Assembly (NCBI GenBank): GCA_964608025.1
Contig: CAZSLO010000019.1
Coordinates: 7,884 to 71,883, forward strand
Source of the DNA: CAZSLO01 sp964608025
Lineage (GTDB): Bacteria > Chloroflexota > Dehalococcoidia > Lucifugimonadales > CAJWER01
Reading direction: 5' to 3'
DNA: 64,000 nt
The position numbers were made by a program, and so were the translations under genes. The notes beneath the pieces are model-generated. The model worked only from the letters and a program-made list of their open reading frames with translations. It was not told the DNA's origin and made no database searches. Positions 1-8,250 of the stretch are shown one piece after another; the stretch's first letter is position 1; each line of letters begins with the position of its first letter.

Positions 1-138
1 TATGGTATAAAGGCTGTATCGCGCGCTTAGGACTAGGGTGGGCACACGTTGCCAGCCTCCTAGCAACGACCCAATACTAGCGTATGCCGCGGCTAGCATC
101 GATATGGGTAATGCTAGTTGGCCTGCGTCTACGATCAA
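1..138 (-). CDS. ccmF: Cytochrome c maturation protein CcmF, N-terminal fragment
   Basis: Forty-six open codons run from a TTG at 136-138 to the window edge, so only the amino end is visible. The TTG overlaps the ccmH stop as TTGA, a classic translational-coupling junction. The peptide opens with a Gly-x-Leu-Ala-Leu hydrophobic helix, then a short Gly-Gly loop, then a Ser-Ala-Arg motif before the next hydrophobic stretch. This resembles the start of CcmF/NrfE-type haem lyase subunits, multi-spanning membrane proteins that work with CcmH in attaching haem to apocytochrome c. The identification rests on this short match plus the ccmH neighbour. The start codon is inferred from the overlap. Confidence 0.6.
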   Translation of the reverse strand, partial: MIVDAGQLALPISMLAAAYASIGSLLGGWQRVPTLVLSARYSLYTI

Positions 139-698
139 TCTCTAATTTCTCCATTTGGCGGGATCTTTATGTTACTGGACTGAGTAGTTGATAAAGCCGA
201 TTCTATACGTGAAAGATACTCTTCTTTCTCTTCTATTGTGAATTCTGGCTCTACAGTATTTTTAATAATTGTTTTGTACTGACTGCGATGCATACTTTTC
301 AGAACAGCATATAGGGTTACAATTGCAATGATGATTCCGATAGGAGGGATGATCCATGCGGCTAGGTGCACGCCGCTTGTTGGGGGTTCGAGTAGAACTC
401 TTGGACCGTAACGTTCCACAAAGAATTGTCGAATTCTCCGCTCATCCCAGCCCTTATCCAGTTTTTCTTTCACGGCCGCGCGCATCTGTACAGAAAGAGG
501 ATGTTGTGACTGATCTATTGATTCACCAGGACAGACAGGGCACATTATAGATTTGTTAATCTGTTGAGAGATTCTTTCCTCTCTCGGTATTTTTATTTGG
601 GAAGAACAGCCGATGCCAATAAATGTGCCAGCAAAGAGCACAAATATCAACAATGGGGAATGGATTCGTTTGGTAATGGCGGCTAGATTACACTTCAT
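135..698 (-). CDS. ccmH: Cytochrome c-type biogenesis protein CcmH
   Basis: This is the thiol-handling protein of system I cytochrome c maturation; it keeps the CxxCH cysteines of apocytochromes reduced for haem ligation. It has a lipoprotein-type signal with a lipobox ending at Cys31, then the CcmH motif with Cys53-x-x-Cys56 followed by Ser-Ile-Asp-Gln-Ser, and the conserved Arg-x-Phe-x-x-x-Arg-Tyr-Gly stretch. A membrane helix spans about residues 112-135, with a short tail behind it. At 187 residues it is slightly longer than the usual CcmH. It overlaps the downstream ccmF start by 4 nt, so the two are one operon. No strong ribosome binding site precedes the ATG at 698. Confidence 0.88.
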   Translation of the reverse strand: MKCNLAAITKRIHSPLLIFVLFAGTFIGIGCSSQIKIPREERISQQINKSIMCPVCPGESIDQSQHPLSVQMRAAVKEKLDKGWDERRIRQFFVERYGPRVLLEPPTSGVHLAAWIIPPIGIIIAIVTLYAVLKSMHRSQYKTIIKNTVEPEFTIEEKEEYLSRIESALSTTQSSNIKIPPNGEIRD

Positions 699-841
699 TG
701 CTTGGAGTCAAGATTAACATAAAGGGAACAATCTTAAACCTTGGATGTTGCATTTTGTATCGTTGATCTTATATCTACGCATAAGTAACTGACTGGATTA
801 AAGAGTTCTTATAATATTATGCGAGCAGTTCTCATTGCCTC

Positions 842-850
842 TGATATAAT
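842..850 (+). promoter_or_regulatory. Extended -10 promoter for the BioD-like/DRTGG gene
   Basis: TGATATAAT is a perfect TATAAT hexamer (845-850) preceded by the TGn extension. No good -35 hexamer lies 16-18 nt upstream, as is common for extended -10 promoters. Transcription would start near 857, giving a leader of about 54 nt before the ATG at 911. Confidence 0.5.
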
Positions 851-910
851 GCCGGTCAGTTTGTCGAGGGACAGTGTAAAGATAGGCTACGGGAGTTACT
901 GGAGACTAGG

Positions 911-1906
911 ATGACCGTTCTTGCGATAGTATCCGACAATCCTGGCGTAGGTAAGACTGCGCTGTGTGCTGTACTGGCTCGTTATGTTGAGGATATTGGT
1001 AAGAAGGCTGTTGTATACAAACCTATTGTTCCAAATCAAGATAGTGATGTTGCTATATATCAAAATCTACTTGGACAGGATTTGAATGGTGTAAAGACGG
1101 TAGATGGAAGCCCTGTACAGTCTTTATCGGAGATACAAACTTCGGCAATTAAGCTTGAAAATGAAAATGATCTGTTAATCGTTGAGATCTCGTCTTCTAT
1201 AAACGATGAAGATTCAAAAACTCTTGTGGAAACCCTGGCTGCAAAGGTTATATCGGTAATCGGGTATCGTTCTGACCTTAAGCCTTCAGAACTTGTCGCT
1301 ACGGGGGATATATATAGTGACAAGTTGGTAGGGTTACTGGTCAATGGTAGAACAAGATACAAAGATTACCAGACCCAAACTGAATTAATATCTGAAACTA
1401 ACAAGGCCGGGATCTGTTCTCTAGGGGTAATCCCAGAGGACTCAAGGTTACTCAGCGTGACCGTGGCTGACATAATTGAGCAATTGAACGGACGAATCAT
1501 TACTGAAATTGAAGAGACTGACAGGCTAGTCGAAAGATTTCTTGTTGGTGGTATGGGGTTGGACTCAGGGGTCGATTATTTTGGACTTCTTGATAGTAAG
1601 GCTGTGATAGTAAGAGGGGATAGGCCCGATATCCAGATGGCTGCGCTACAAACACCTACAGACTGTCTCATATTGACCAAGGGTATAGAACCAATAGAGT
1701 ATGTACTTTATGAAGCTGAGGAACAGGGAGTCCCTATTGTAATGGTAGATCCTGATACCATGCCTACAATGGAGTTACTTTCGACTATTCAAGATCGCGC
1801 CATATTCAACCATCCTGATAAATTGATGCGGTTTGGTGAGTTATTAAGAGAACATGTAGACATTGGTGTAATAATGTCATCAGTGGGTCTAGATACACCA
1901 GGGTAG
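911..1906 (+). CDS. BioD-like P-loop domain / DRTGG domain protein
   Basis: The N-terminal half (about 1-200) has a dethiobiotin-synthetase-like nucleotide-binding fold; the Walker A loop is Ser8-Asp-Asn-Pro-Gly-Val-Gly-Lys-Thr16. The C-terminal half (about 205-310) matches the DRTGG domain, a regulatory module found in some phosphotransacetylases and CBS-domain proteins. The phosphotransacetylase catalytic domain itself is absent, so this is the stand-alone form often labelled 'phosphotransacetylase family protein'. A GGAG lies 6-10 nt before the ATG. The substrate and role are unknown; a nucleotide-dependent ligase or regulator of acetyl-phosphate/CoA metabolism is possible but unproven. 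nadX converges on it 11 nt downstream. Confidence 0.75.
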   Translation: MTVLAIVSDNPGVGKTALCAVLARYVEDIGKKAVVYKPIVPNQDSDVAIYQNLLGQDLNGVKTVDGSPVQSLSEIQTSAIKLENENDLLIVEISSSINDEDSKTLVETLAAKVISVIGYRSDLKPSELVATGDIYSDKLVGLLVNGRTRYKDYQTQTELISETNKAGICSLGVIPEDSRLLSVTVADIIEQLNGRIITEIEETDRLVERFLVGGMGLDSGVDYFGLLDSKAVIVRGDRPDIQMAALQTPTDCLILTKGIEPIEYVLYEAEEQGVPIVMVDPDTMPTMELLSTIQDRAIFNHPDKLMRFGELLREHVDIGVIMSSVGLDTPG

Positions 1907-1917
1907 AACCGAATCTG

Positions 1918-2736
1918 TCAGGTACCGATTTTTATTCCCGGCGAACACGAGGCACGTAGTGCCTCGATTGCAGAAATGATCGCCAGAAAGCTCGTTTTTG
2001 GATTACGTTCGTGGGGATATAATTCCATTCTGAATTTAAGAGTGCCGAAGTCCCCTTTAGCTTCAACTTCGTGAACATTAATTTTCGAATTAGGGTCTGC
2101 GATAACCTTCACTTTTGTATCCTGGGCTCCTAGTCCAGCAAGGCTGAGAGTAGCTGCTACATTTACGTTTGCTGGGAATAGTTTCACAGCGTCAATTGCC
2201 GATCCATCAAAGATTGTTGTGGCTTTCGATATATGTTGGGTTTCCCAATCCACAAATCCTGGGGCACCCTTGAGACCTCGAGGGGGTTTTGTGGTAGTCA
2301 AAGTAACTTGTTCGAGTCTGCCTTTAGTGGCGGTTATGGCATCTATGCCACCCAAAGCTCCAGATGGTATGATTACCCGCCTGTCTTGACGAACCGCTAG
2401 TTCTGTCAGTCTTAGTGCTAAATCGGGATCTGTAAGTGCACCAGAACTCATTATTAGGAGATCTTTGCCGGAGAGTAGCACCGACTCAGCGTATGCCCTT
2501 GCGGCATCTGGTGATGCACATTCGACAACTATCTCTAGTTTCTTAGTTGCTAGGAATTCGTCTATAGAGTCGCTTCCGTGCACCTCGTCACCAATATTCT
2601 TTGCCAGATCGGCCGCCACACCTTCAATCTGGTCGAAAAGGGCAACAAGGGATGTGTCCCCAGCCTCGCCGGATTGGATCGCACGAGATAGTTCCCTGCC
2701 AATCGCCCCGCAGCCAATTAGTCCAACACCAATCAT
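1918..2736 (-). CDS. nadX: L-aspartate dehydrogenase
   Basis: It oxidises L-aspartate with NAD(P) to iminoaspartate, which can feed quinolinate and NAD synthesis in place of aspartate oxidase. The Rossmann motif GCGAIG is at residues 8-13. The C-terminal half has the family's Ser-Gly-Ala-Leu-Gly-Gly-Ile-Asp and Phe-Pro-Ala-Asn-Val-Asn-Val-Ala-Ala blocks. I place the start at the ATG 2734-2736, which has a GGGAGG ribosome binding site. A more upstream ATG at 2796 lies on top of the promoter (2764-2792) and would add 20 residues unlike the family. The 272-residue length fits NadX. Confidence 0.88.
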   Translation of the reverse strand: MIGVGLIGCGAIGRELSRAIQSGEAGDTSLVALFDQIEGVAADLAKNIGDEVHGSDSIDEFLATKKLEIVVECASPDAARAYAESVLLSGKDLLIMSSGALTDPDLALRLTELAVRQDRRVIIPSGALGGIDAITATKGRLEQVTLTTTKPPRGLKGAPGFVDWETQHISKATTIFDGSAIDAVKLFPANVNVAATLSLAGLGAQDTKVKVIADPNSKINVHEVEAKGDFGTLKFRMELYPHERNPKTSFLAIISAIEALRASCSPGIKIGT

Positions 2737-2763
2737 TAGTAAGTTCCCTCCCTGTACGGGCCG

Positions 2764-2792
2764 AGTGTAGCTAGCAGGATCACGGGTGTCAA
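2764..2792 (-). promoter_or_regulatory. Sigma70-like promoter of nadX
   Basis: On the minus strand there is TTGACA (2792-2787), a 17-nt spacer, then TACACT (2769-2764). Transcription would start near 2757, about 20 nt upstream of the ATG at 2736. The position also settles the nadX start codon. Confidence 0.65.
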
Positions 2793-2846
2793 TCAAGAAT
2801 AATGGGTTACGATGTGATCATATCCTTCTATGATGCTCGCCGCACT

Positions 2847-2855
2847 TGCTATAAT
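2847..2855 (+). promoter_or_regulatory. Extended -10 promoter of speD-speE
   Basis: TGCTATAAT: a perfect TATAAT at 2850-2855 with the TGn extension, and no clear -35. Transcription would start near 2862, leaving a leader of about 39 nt to the TTG start of speD. Confidence 0.55.
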
Positions 2856-2900
2856 CGTTTTTCATTCTAACTAACATTAATAGCGGGACAGAGGTAACCA

Positions 2901-3272
2901 TTGGAAGTCTTAGGGAGACATTTGCTTCTTGAGTTGGGGCAGTGTGATCCGGATCTACTCGATAACGTAGAATTCATCGAGGACTCGATGGTCGGAGCTG
3001 CCCGGGAATCCGGCGCGACAATTATTGGGCAGTCTTTTCATAAATTCACTCCCAGAGGGGTGACGGGTATAGTGGCGATTGCTGAATCCCATCTTTGTAT
3101 CCATACATGGCCTGAACATACTTATGCTGCGGTTGACATTTTCACTTGCGGAGAGGTCTTTGCACCGGATAAGGCAGCTGAGTTAATCATCAGAGATCTT
3201 CACTGTCTTGATCCGAAGTCAACAGAAGTAAAACGTGGCATTGTTAGTTCAAATTCGGCAGCAACAGTTTGA
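2901..3272 (+). CDS. speD: S-adenosylmethionine decarboxylase proenzyme
   Basis: It makes decarboxylated S-adenosylmethionine, the aminopropyl donor for spermidine. It is the short prokaryotic type (123 residues). The self-cleavage site Glu62-Ser63-His64 is intact, so Ser63 should become the pyruvoyl cofactor, and the following Cys-Ile-His-Thr-Trp-Pro-Glu block is conserved. The start is a TTG at 2901 preceded by GAGG. Its stop overlaps the speE start (TGATG), so both are made from one message. Confidence 0.93.
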   Translation: MEVLGRHLLLELGQCDPDLLDNVEFIEDSMVGAARESGATIIGQSFHKFTPRGVTGIVAIAESHLCIHTWPEHTYAAVDIFTCGEVFAPDKAAELIIRDLHCLDPKSTEVKRGIVSSNSAATV

Positions 3273-4204
3273 TGACCGGTATAGTAGATACTCATCTATC
3301 TGGTGAATGGCATTGGGAGCATATAACTCCTGATTTGCTCCAGGCAGAACGGGTTAAAAACGTTATATATTCCAGCCAAACGGATTACCAATCGGTAATC
3401 ATTCAGGATACGGTCTGCTTCGGAAGATCCTTGGTGCTGGATGACAAAACACAGTCCACGGAAGTAGACGAGTTTGTATATCACGAGTCCCTGGTTCAAC
3501 CATCTATGTTGGTTCACCCTGGACCAAGAAAGGTTTTTGTTGCAGGGGGTGGGGAAGGCGCGACTATACGTGAAGTTTTGCGACATAGATCGGTCGAGAG
3601 AGTTGTCATGGTTGATATCGATAAAGAAGTTGTGGATGTTTGCCGTAAGTACTTAGGAGTATTTCACCAGGGTTCATTTGAAGATCCACGCCTGGATTTG
3701 TATCATTGCGATGCCGTTGAGTTTCTTGAACAAACGGACGAGAAATTTGACCTGGTTATCATTGATGTTCCTGACCCTCTGGAGGGTGGTCCAGCTTACT
3801 TATTGTATACACGCGAATTTTATGAAATTGTGAAAAATAGACTTGCTCCCGGAGCTTTGTTAGTAACACAATCGGGTTCTACCGGACCAGCATTCTATGA
3901 ACAATGTTTCTCTGCTGTAGCAAACACCTTAGGGACAATATTTCCGAAAATATTCCCATATGAAGTGTTTGTCCCGTCATTTGGGGCTACGTGGGGATTT
4001 TTGGTAGGTTCATTGGGTCCAGACCCTACCTGCATGACTATTGAAGCCGTTGATACTGCCTTGAATTTAAGAACTGAGGGTGAGTTGAGGCACTATGATG
4101 GTGAGACTCATATTGGTATGTTTTCCCTGCCGAAATATCTTAGGAATGCCATTAAGGCGGAACTGCGGATTATCAGCAAATCCAAGCCTCTATTCGTAAC
4201 TTAG
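3272..4204 (+). CDS. speE: Spermidine synthase
   Basis: It transfers the aminopropyl group from decarboxylated SAM to putrescine. It shows the class I methyltransferase-like fold of the family: Gly-Gly-Gly-Glu-Gly near residue 90, an acidic Val-Asp-Ile-Asp strand end, a Cys-Asp-Ala-Val-Glu-Phe motif and the Ile-Ile-Asp-Val-Pro-Asp-Pro active-site segment. ATG 3272-3274 overlaps the speD stop by one base. An in-frame TTG at 3269 would add one residue and cannot be excluded. A possible terminator follows at 4219-4242. The pair implies that putrescine is made elsewhere in the genome or imported. Confidence 0.93.
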   Translation: MTGIVDTHLSGEWHWEHITPDLLQAERVKNVIYSSQTDYQSVIIQDTVCFGRSLVLDDKTQSTEVDEFVYHESLVQPSMLVHPGPRKVFVAGGGEGATIREVLRHRSVERVVMVDIDKEVVDVCRKYLGVFHQGSFEDPRLDLYHCDAVEFLEQTDEKFDLVIIDVPDPLEGGPAYLLYTREFYEIVKNRLAPGALLVTQSGSTGPAFYEQCFSAVANTLGTIFPKIFPYEVFVPSFGATWGFLVGSLGPDPTCMTIEAVDTALNLRTEGELRHYDGETHIGMFSLPKYLRNAIKAELRIISKSKPLFVT

Positions 4205-4218
4205 CGCAACTATTGTTG

Positions 4219-4242
4219 GGAAATTTTGCCTGCCAAATTTCC
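4219..4242 (+). terminator. Possible intrinsic terminator after speE
   Basis: Arms GGAAATTT (4219-4226) and AAATTTCC (4235-4242) enclose an 8-nt loop and are followed by TTTCATTT. The stem is AT-rich and short, so the call is tentative. Confidence 0.4.
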
Positions 4243-4436
4243 TTTCATTTCCATATCGCTTTGTAGCCAATCTGGTTGATGGATATAAGATATTGCAATT
4301 ATTACTATGTCAGCTTCACAAACTGGGGCCGGCACTAGCTCAAAACGGCTGAATATAGCTAATATTTCTATGCGGTATCGACCGGAGAGTAAACTGGGCT
4401 TTCCAAAGTGAACAAGGTGAAATGGAGGCGATAAAG

Positions 4437-5354
4437 ATGCAATTAGGTCTGCTAGGTCTTGGACGTATGGGTGGAAATATGGGAAAACGATTGATTAATG
4501 GCGGCCATCATTTAGTAGTCTATGATTCCAATGTTGAAAGTATTGATGCACTGAAAAACGAGGGTGCATCTACGGCATCATCTCTTGTTGATCTACTGGG
4601 TCAACTCGATCGGCCTAGAGCTGTCTGGTCAATGGTTCCGTCAGGAATACCTACGGAGAACACGATCAAATTACTTTCTAACGAGATGGAAACGGGAGAT
4701 ATAGTTATAGATGGAGGTAACTCGTATTACAAGGACAGCAAGTCTCGTTCAGAGATGTTGGCCAAGAAGGGTATCTACTTTCTTGATGTTGGTACAAGCG
4801 GAGGAATATGGGGTCTTAACAACGGATATAGCTTAACAGTAGGAGGAGATAAAAATGCCTTCAATCGTTTGGAGCCTATATTCCAGACTCTTGCACTGGG
4901 TCCGGAACAAGGCTATGGCTATGTGGGGCCATCGGGAGCAGGCCACTTTGTAAAGATGGTTCACAACGGGATCGAATACGGTCTTATGCAGGCGTACGCA
5001 GAAGGGTTTGAATTGATGTCTTCCAAGAGTGAATTCTGCCTAGACTTGTCCCAGATAACAGATATCTGGCGACATGGTAGTGTAGTACGATCTTGGTTAT
5101 TGGATCTGACAGCCAAGGCATTGGAGGAAGACCCTGAGCTGGATGGATTCGAGGCATTTGTGGAAGATTCTGGTGAAGGCCGATGGACACTTCAAGAGGC
5201 CATTGAACTTGCAGTTCCAATACCAGTTATCGCATTGTCGCTTCAGGCAAGATTCAGGTCTCGTCAGTCTAGACCTTTTGGGCCACGATTACTTTCAGCG
5301 ATGAGAAATCGGTTTGGTGGACACTCGGTCAAGAGGAGAGATCAATCTGACTAA
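4437..5354 (+). CDS. gnd: 6-phosphogluconate dehydrogenase (decarboxylating), short form
   Basis: Oxidative decarboxylation of 6-phosphogluconate to ribulose 5-phosphate. The NAD(P) motif is GLGRMG (7-12), the substrate loop is Asp-Gly-Gly-Asn-Ser (92-96), and the catalytic block Gly-His-Phe-Val-Lys173-Met-Val-His-Asn177-Gly-Ile-Glu180 is complete. The 305-residue length is that of the YqeC/GndA-type short enzymes, not the roughly 470-residue form. The ATG at 4437 has GGAGG 8 nt upstream. The in-frame ATG at 4422 sits before that ribosome binding site and is rejected. Confidence 0.92.
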   Translation: MQLGLLGLGRMGGNMGKRLINGGHHLVVYDSNVESIDALKNEGASTASSLVDLLGQLDRPRAVWSMVPSGIPTENTIKLLSNEMETGDIVIDGGNSYYKDSKSRSEMLAKKGIYFLDVGTSGGIWGLNNGYSLTVGGDKNAFNRLEPIFQTLALGPEQGYGYVGPSGAGHFVKMVHNGIEYGLMQAYAEGFELMSSKSEFCLDLSQITDIWRHGSVVRSWLLDLTAKALEEDPELDGFEAFVEDSGEGRWTLQEAIELAVPIPVIALSLQARFRSRQSRPFGPRLLSAMRNRFGGHSVKRRDQSD

Positions 5355-5458
5355 GCTTATCAGAAGGTAGTTCTACTTTTCTGGTAGGATCCTAGTCAAA
5401 ATTTGGTTGCGAATTTGCAACTAAATTTACTATTTGCCGAGCTTTTGACCCTCGGTGC

Positions 5459-6745
5459 TTAACTAATATCTATACCGATCTTAGGCTTACTGGGATTTAT
5501 GACCCCATTAGAGGTTTTCAGTACTGCTGCTGCGATCATTTGTGCAGCTTCATTTATGGTATTTCTATCTAGATTTATGGTTAAGTCGAAAGTATTTTTC
5601 TCCTCGGACAGGCCACCCCAAAGATGTTTGTAGATTGCCGAAGTTCTCTTATCCAAATTATTGATCAATTCAGACGCTTCTGCTTGGGACAAATTGCTGT
5701 CTACGGCAACTTGGGCGGCACGATTTTCTAATGACCGTGATATGAAAACGTTGATCTGAATAGTTCCAGCCATAGTGAAATTGTGTGAGCCGTGACCATG
5801 AATCACTACATTGCCGTTTCGGAATTGGTTGTTCATGAATCCCGTGAGAGCTTCTATATAGAGGTGTTTGCTCAACTCTGGTTTGAATGGTTGAGCTGAT
5901 GAGTTTAAATCTAGCCATTGTGGGACATTTGTATCAATGGAGTGTCTTGTAATTTCCACCGGTGAGATAAAATTGGACAGTAGTCTTTCCCATCGTGAAC
6001 CAAAGCTATTCTCAAATCTCTCGATCTCACTCTCGGTACACTGGAGTCTTTGGCTCAATCCTTGCTTAATCTCTGAGTCGGCCAGGCGGATCCCTAGTAA
6101 CCGAGATGTCTGGGTCGCTATCTCTTTAGATGAGCTACCAGTGAGTCCTGTGATTGTCACAATCGGGTAAGGTTCAAATTTTGAACCCCCGTGGTGCTGT
6201 CGATTTTCGTATATTGTCTTATCGGTAGTTAAAATATATGCATTCAGTATGCTTCCATCAGCACGGGTACAAAGTTCACGCTTACTTGATCGCATGAAGC
6301 CCAACTTCTCAAATAATCCCAGCGCTGGCTGATTGTCTTCTGGAATATTTACCCAAGTTCTATCAAGATCAAGTGTTGTGAAAATTTGGTCCATTAGAAC
6401 AAGAGATGCTGCTGTCCCATACCCATGATGCCATAGGTCTTTCCGTCCTATCAGAATGGCCAATTCTGCACCAGAATCATTGTCTAAAATAATCTGGGAT
6501 TCACCGATATGATCTCCCTCATCATTGTAGAGTGAGAAAATCATGCGGTTGGGATTGTCGAAGACCTGGTGCCATTCAGAGTCCCCGGACTCAAGCATAT
6601 GCTTTGGGTCATAGCCACGATGGATTGGTTCACCACAACCATAATGTCCGAACCAGCTGGACGATATTTGGCTGTCTTCAAGCCATTTGCCGACCCTATC
6701 GACATCGGCTCTTGAAACGGATCTTATTTGCGTATTGGGTAACAA
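5459..6745 (-). CDS. GNAT acetyltransferase / cytidylate kinase-like fusion protein
   Basis: Two domains sit in one 428-residue chain. Residues 1 to about 170 look like a GNAT N-acetyltransferase of the RimJ/AacA type, with a Gly-x-Gly-Tyr-Gly-Thr-Ala acetyl-CoA loop, an Asn-Gln-Pro-Ala-Leu-Gly-Leu-Phe-Glu-Lys-Leu-Gly-Phe block and a closing Tyr-Ile-Leu. Residues from about 190 on resemble the cytidylate-kinase-like (Cmk2) family: Ile-Thr-Gly-Leu-Thr-Gly-Ser-Ser-Ser-Lys-Glu-Ile-Ala replaces a classical P-loop, and a strand-helix pattern with a terminal Asn-Leu-Asp-Arg follows. The start is a TTG at 6745 behind a clear promoter. Substrates are unknown; a drug- or metabolite-modifying role is possible. 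Confidence 0.65.
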   Translation of the reverse strand: MLPNTQIRSVSRADVDRVGKWLEDSQISSSWFGHYGCGEPIHRGYDPKHMLESGDSEWHQVFDNPNRMIFSLYNDEGDHIGESQIILDNDSGAELAILIGRKDLWHHGYGTAASLVLMDQIFTTLDLDRTWVNIPEDNQPALGLFEKLGFMRSSKRELCTRADGSILNAYILTTDKTIYENRQHHGGSKFEPYPIVTITGLTGSSSKEIATQTSRLLGIRLADSEIKQGLSQRLQCTESEIERFENSFGSRWERLLSNFISPVEITRHSIDTNVPQWLDLNSSAQPFKPELSKHLYIEALTGFMNNQFRNGNVVIHGHGSHNFTMAGTIQINVFISRSLENRAAQVAVDSNLSQAEASELINNLDKRTSAIYKHLWGGLSEEKNTFDLTINLDRNTINEAAQMIAAAVLKTSNGVINPSKPKIGIDIS

Positions 6746-6807
6746 ATTATTTATTCCGGGTATGGGTGGATCAGGTTGTAATGTAAATAGAGAAGTGACA
6801 AAGGATA

Positions 6808-6837
6808 ACTATAGATCGTTGTTAACGTTTTTGTCAA
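6808..6837 (-). promoter_or_regulatory. Sigma70-like promoter of the GNAT/kinase fusion gene
   Basis: On the minus strand there is TTGACA (6837-6832), an 18-nt spacer, then TATAGT (6813-6808). Transcription would start near 6801, with a leader of about 56 nt to the TTG at 6745. Confidence 0.6.
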
Positions 6838-7358
6838 AATGGCCTAATTTAATTCTGTAATTCGTAAAATCTTGACGAAAAAAAGCGGTAATTAGAAATC
6901 ATGAATTCTAATGCGGGAATAATTTTTCACAGGACACATCAGGGTTAATAATCGGTACGAATATTGGGAACCAGTCCATAGACTGTCTCGTTGATATGAA
7001 AATTTACGGGGATTACCGTTTGCCCAATTTGATTAAAACTGTTCTAAAATCGGGTACTGCAGAGGGGCATATCTGATGAAGAAAAATACATGTAATTGGA
7101 TTACGTAATTTCTGCGAGAATGACTTTTACTCACAGATTCTCATTCAAAAGAAGTCATAAAAACAGTCACGGTATTTTCCTTTAAGGACACTTACGAGGA
7201 ATGTAAACAGAATAACCGGTGGCTATTTTGGATACCGATTTGAGGTTATGTTCTTGGTGGGTGCTGAAATCTATAAACCTATTCGGTCAAAAATAATTAT
7301 TTTCAAGGCTTGCATGCCACGGATAGCAAGTGAAACTTAGATAATCCGCTATGCTGCG
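6838..7358. other. Long AT-rich intergenic stretch
   Basis: About 520 bp between two divergent promoters. I find no ORF with a ribosome binding site and no recognisable RNA gene. A loose GAGAAT/ATTCTC inverted repeat around 7118-7145 is the only structure seen. It is unusually long for this compact window and could hold an unannotated small RNA. Confidence 0.4.
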
Positions 7359-7388
7359 TTGACACTGTCGGAAGGCGTTCGATAGAAT
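7359..7388 (+). promoter_or_regulatory. Sigma70-like promoter of the amidohydrolase gene
   Basis: TTGACA (7359-7364), an 18-nt spacer, then TAGAAT (7383-7388). A strong GGAGGT ribosome binding site (7415-7420) precedes the ATG at 7424. Confidence 0.7.
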
Positions 7389-7423
7389 CGGCCTCCATCT
7401 GGTTCTGCAACTGTGGAGGTAAT

Positions 7424-8164
7424 ATGCCTGTCATAGACGCACATACGCACTTAGGTGCCTGTAGGGTATTCGACTTGGACAGTTCTGAAGATAGCCTAAC
7501 TGTGAGTATGGACGAACACGGTATCGATATAAGCTTGGTGCAACCTTATCCGGGAGCGCCACGGTCTAGCGAGGTTCATGACCGGATTTTTGACCTTACT
7601 AACGAATATCCTGGGAGATTCTTTGGGATAGCCAGCATTAATCCTCACCAAGATCAAGCTGATTATTTCAACGAACTGGAACGATGTGTGAAAAAACTTG
7701 GTTTTGTTGGTGTAAAACTACATACAATTGGACATGCTGTTAATCCTGCAGGTGCGGATGGCACATTGGTTTTTGAATCTGCTTCTCAGCTTGGAATTCC
7801 GGTAATGGTACATACTGGTCCGGGAATACCTTTCGCCGCTCCTTCATCGTTACAGCCCCAGCTTGATAAGTTCCCCAATGTGAAAGTCATAATGGCCCAT
7901 GCTGGCCATGGTATCTTTAGCGGAGAGGCTGTAGCAATGGGATTGTCCTATCCACAAGTTTATATGGAGCCTTCCTGGTGTGCGTTTTACAACGTGGGAG
8001 GAATGGTGGAAGCTCTAGGCGCCAATCGTGTCATGTTTGGGTCGGATTTACCTCCGAATATACCTATACAGGTTGCCACCTTCAAAGCCCTTGGACTATC
8101 TGATGAAGATGAGGATATGGTTATGGGCGGAGCTGCGAAAGAAGCATTCCAACTAGACATTTAG
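7424..8164 (+). CDS. Metal-dependent amidohydrolase (amidohydrolase-2 family)
   Basis: A 246-residue TIM-barrel hydrolase or decarboxylase of the ACMSD-like amidohydrolase_2 family. Visible ligands are the HxH pair His7/His9 in Asp-Ala-His-Thr-His, His130 in Val-Met-Val-His-Thr-Gly, His159 in Met-Ala-His-Ala-Gly-His-Gly, and Asp208 in Phe-Gly-Ser-Asp-Leu-Pro. The set fits a mononuclear or binuclear zinc centre. The substrate cannot be told from the sequence. It is probably co-transcribed with the ABM protein 86 bp downstream. Confidence 0.82.
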   Translation: MPVIDAHTHLGACRVFDLDSSEDSLTVSMDEHGIDISLVQPYPGAPRSSEVHDRIFDLTNEYPGRFFGIASINPHQDQADYFNELERCVKKLGFVGVKLHTIGHAVNPAGADGTLVFESASQLGIPVMVHTGPGIPFAAPSSLQPQLDKFPNVKVIMAHAGHGIFSGEAVAMGLSYPQVYMEPSWCAFYNVGGMVEALGANRVMFGSDLPPNIPIQVATFKALGLSDEDEDMVMGGAAKEAFQLDI

Positions 8165-8250
8165 GATGCTTTTTTGGTTGAGTGAAAGACCTTCTCTCCT
8201 ATATACAAGGTCCTTAACAACAGAATCACAATCTGAACAGGTGAAATAAT

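Noticed and set aside
2737..2796. An upstream ATG at 2796 as the nadX start.
   Set aside because: It falls on the TTGACA-N17-TACACT promoter, lacks a ribosome binding site and adds residues not typical of NadX.
5359..5385. A weak hairpin between gnd and the GNAT/kinase gene as a shared terminator.
   Set aside because: The stem needs a bulge and there is no T-run; too weak to call.
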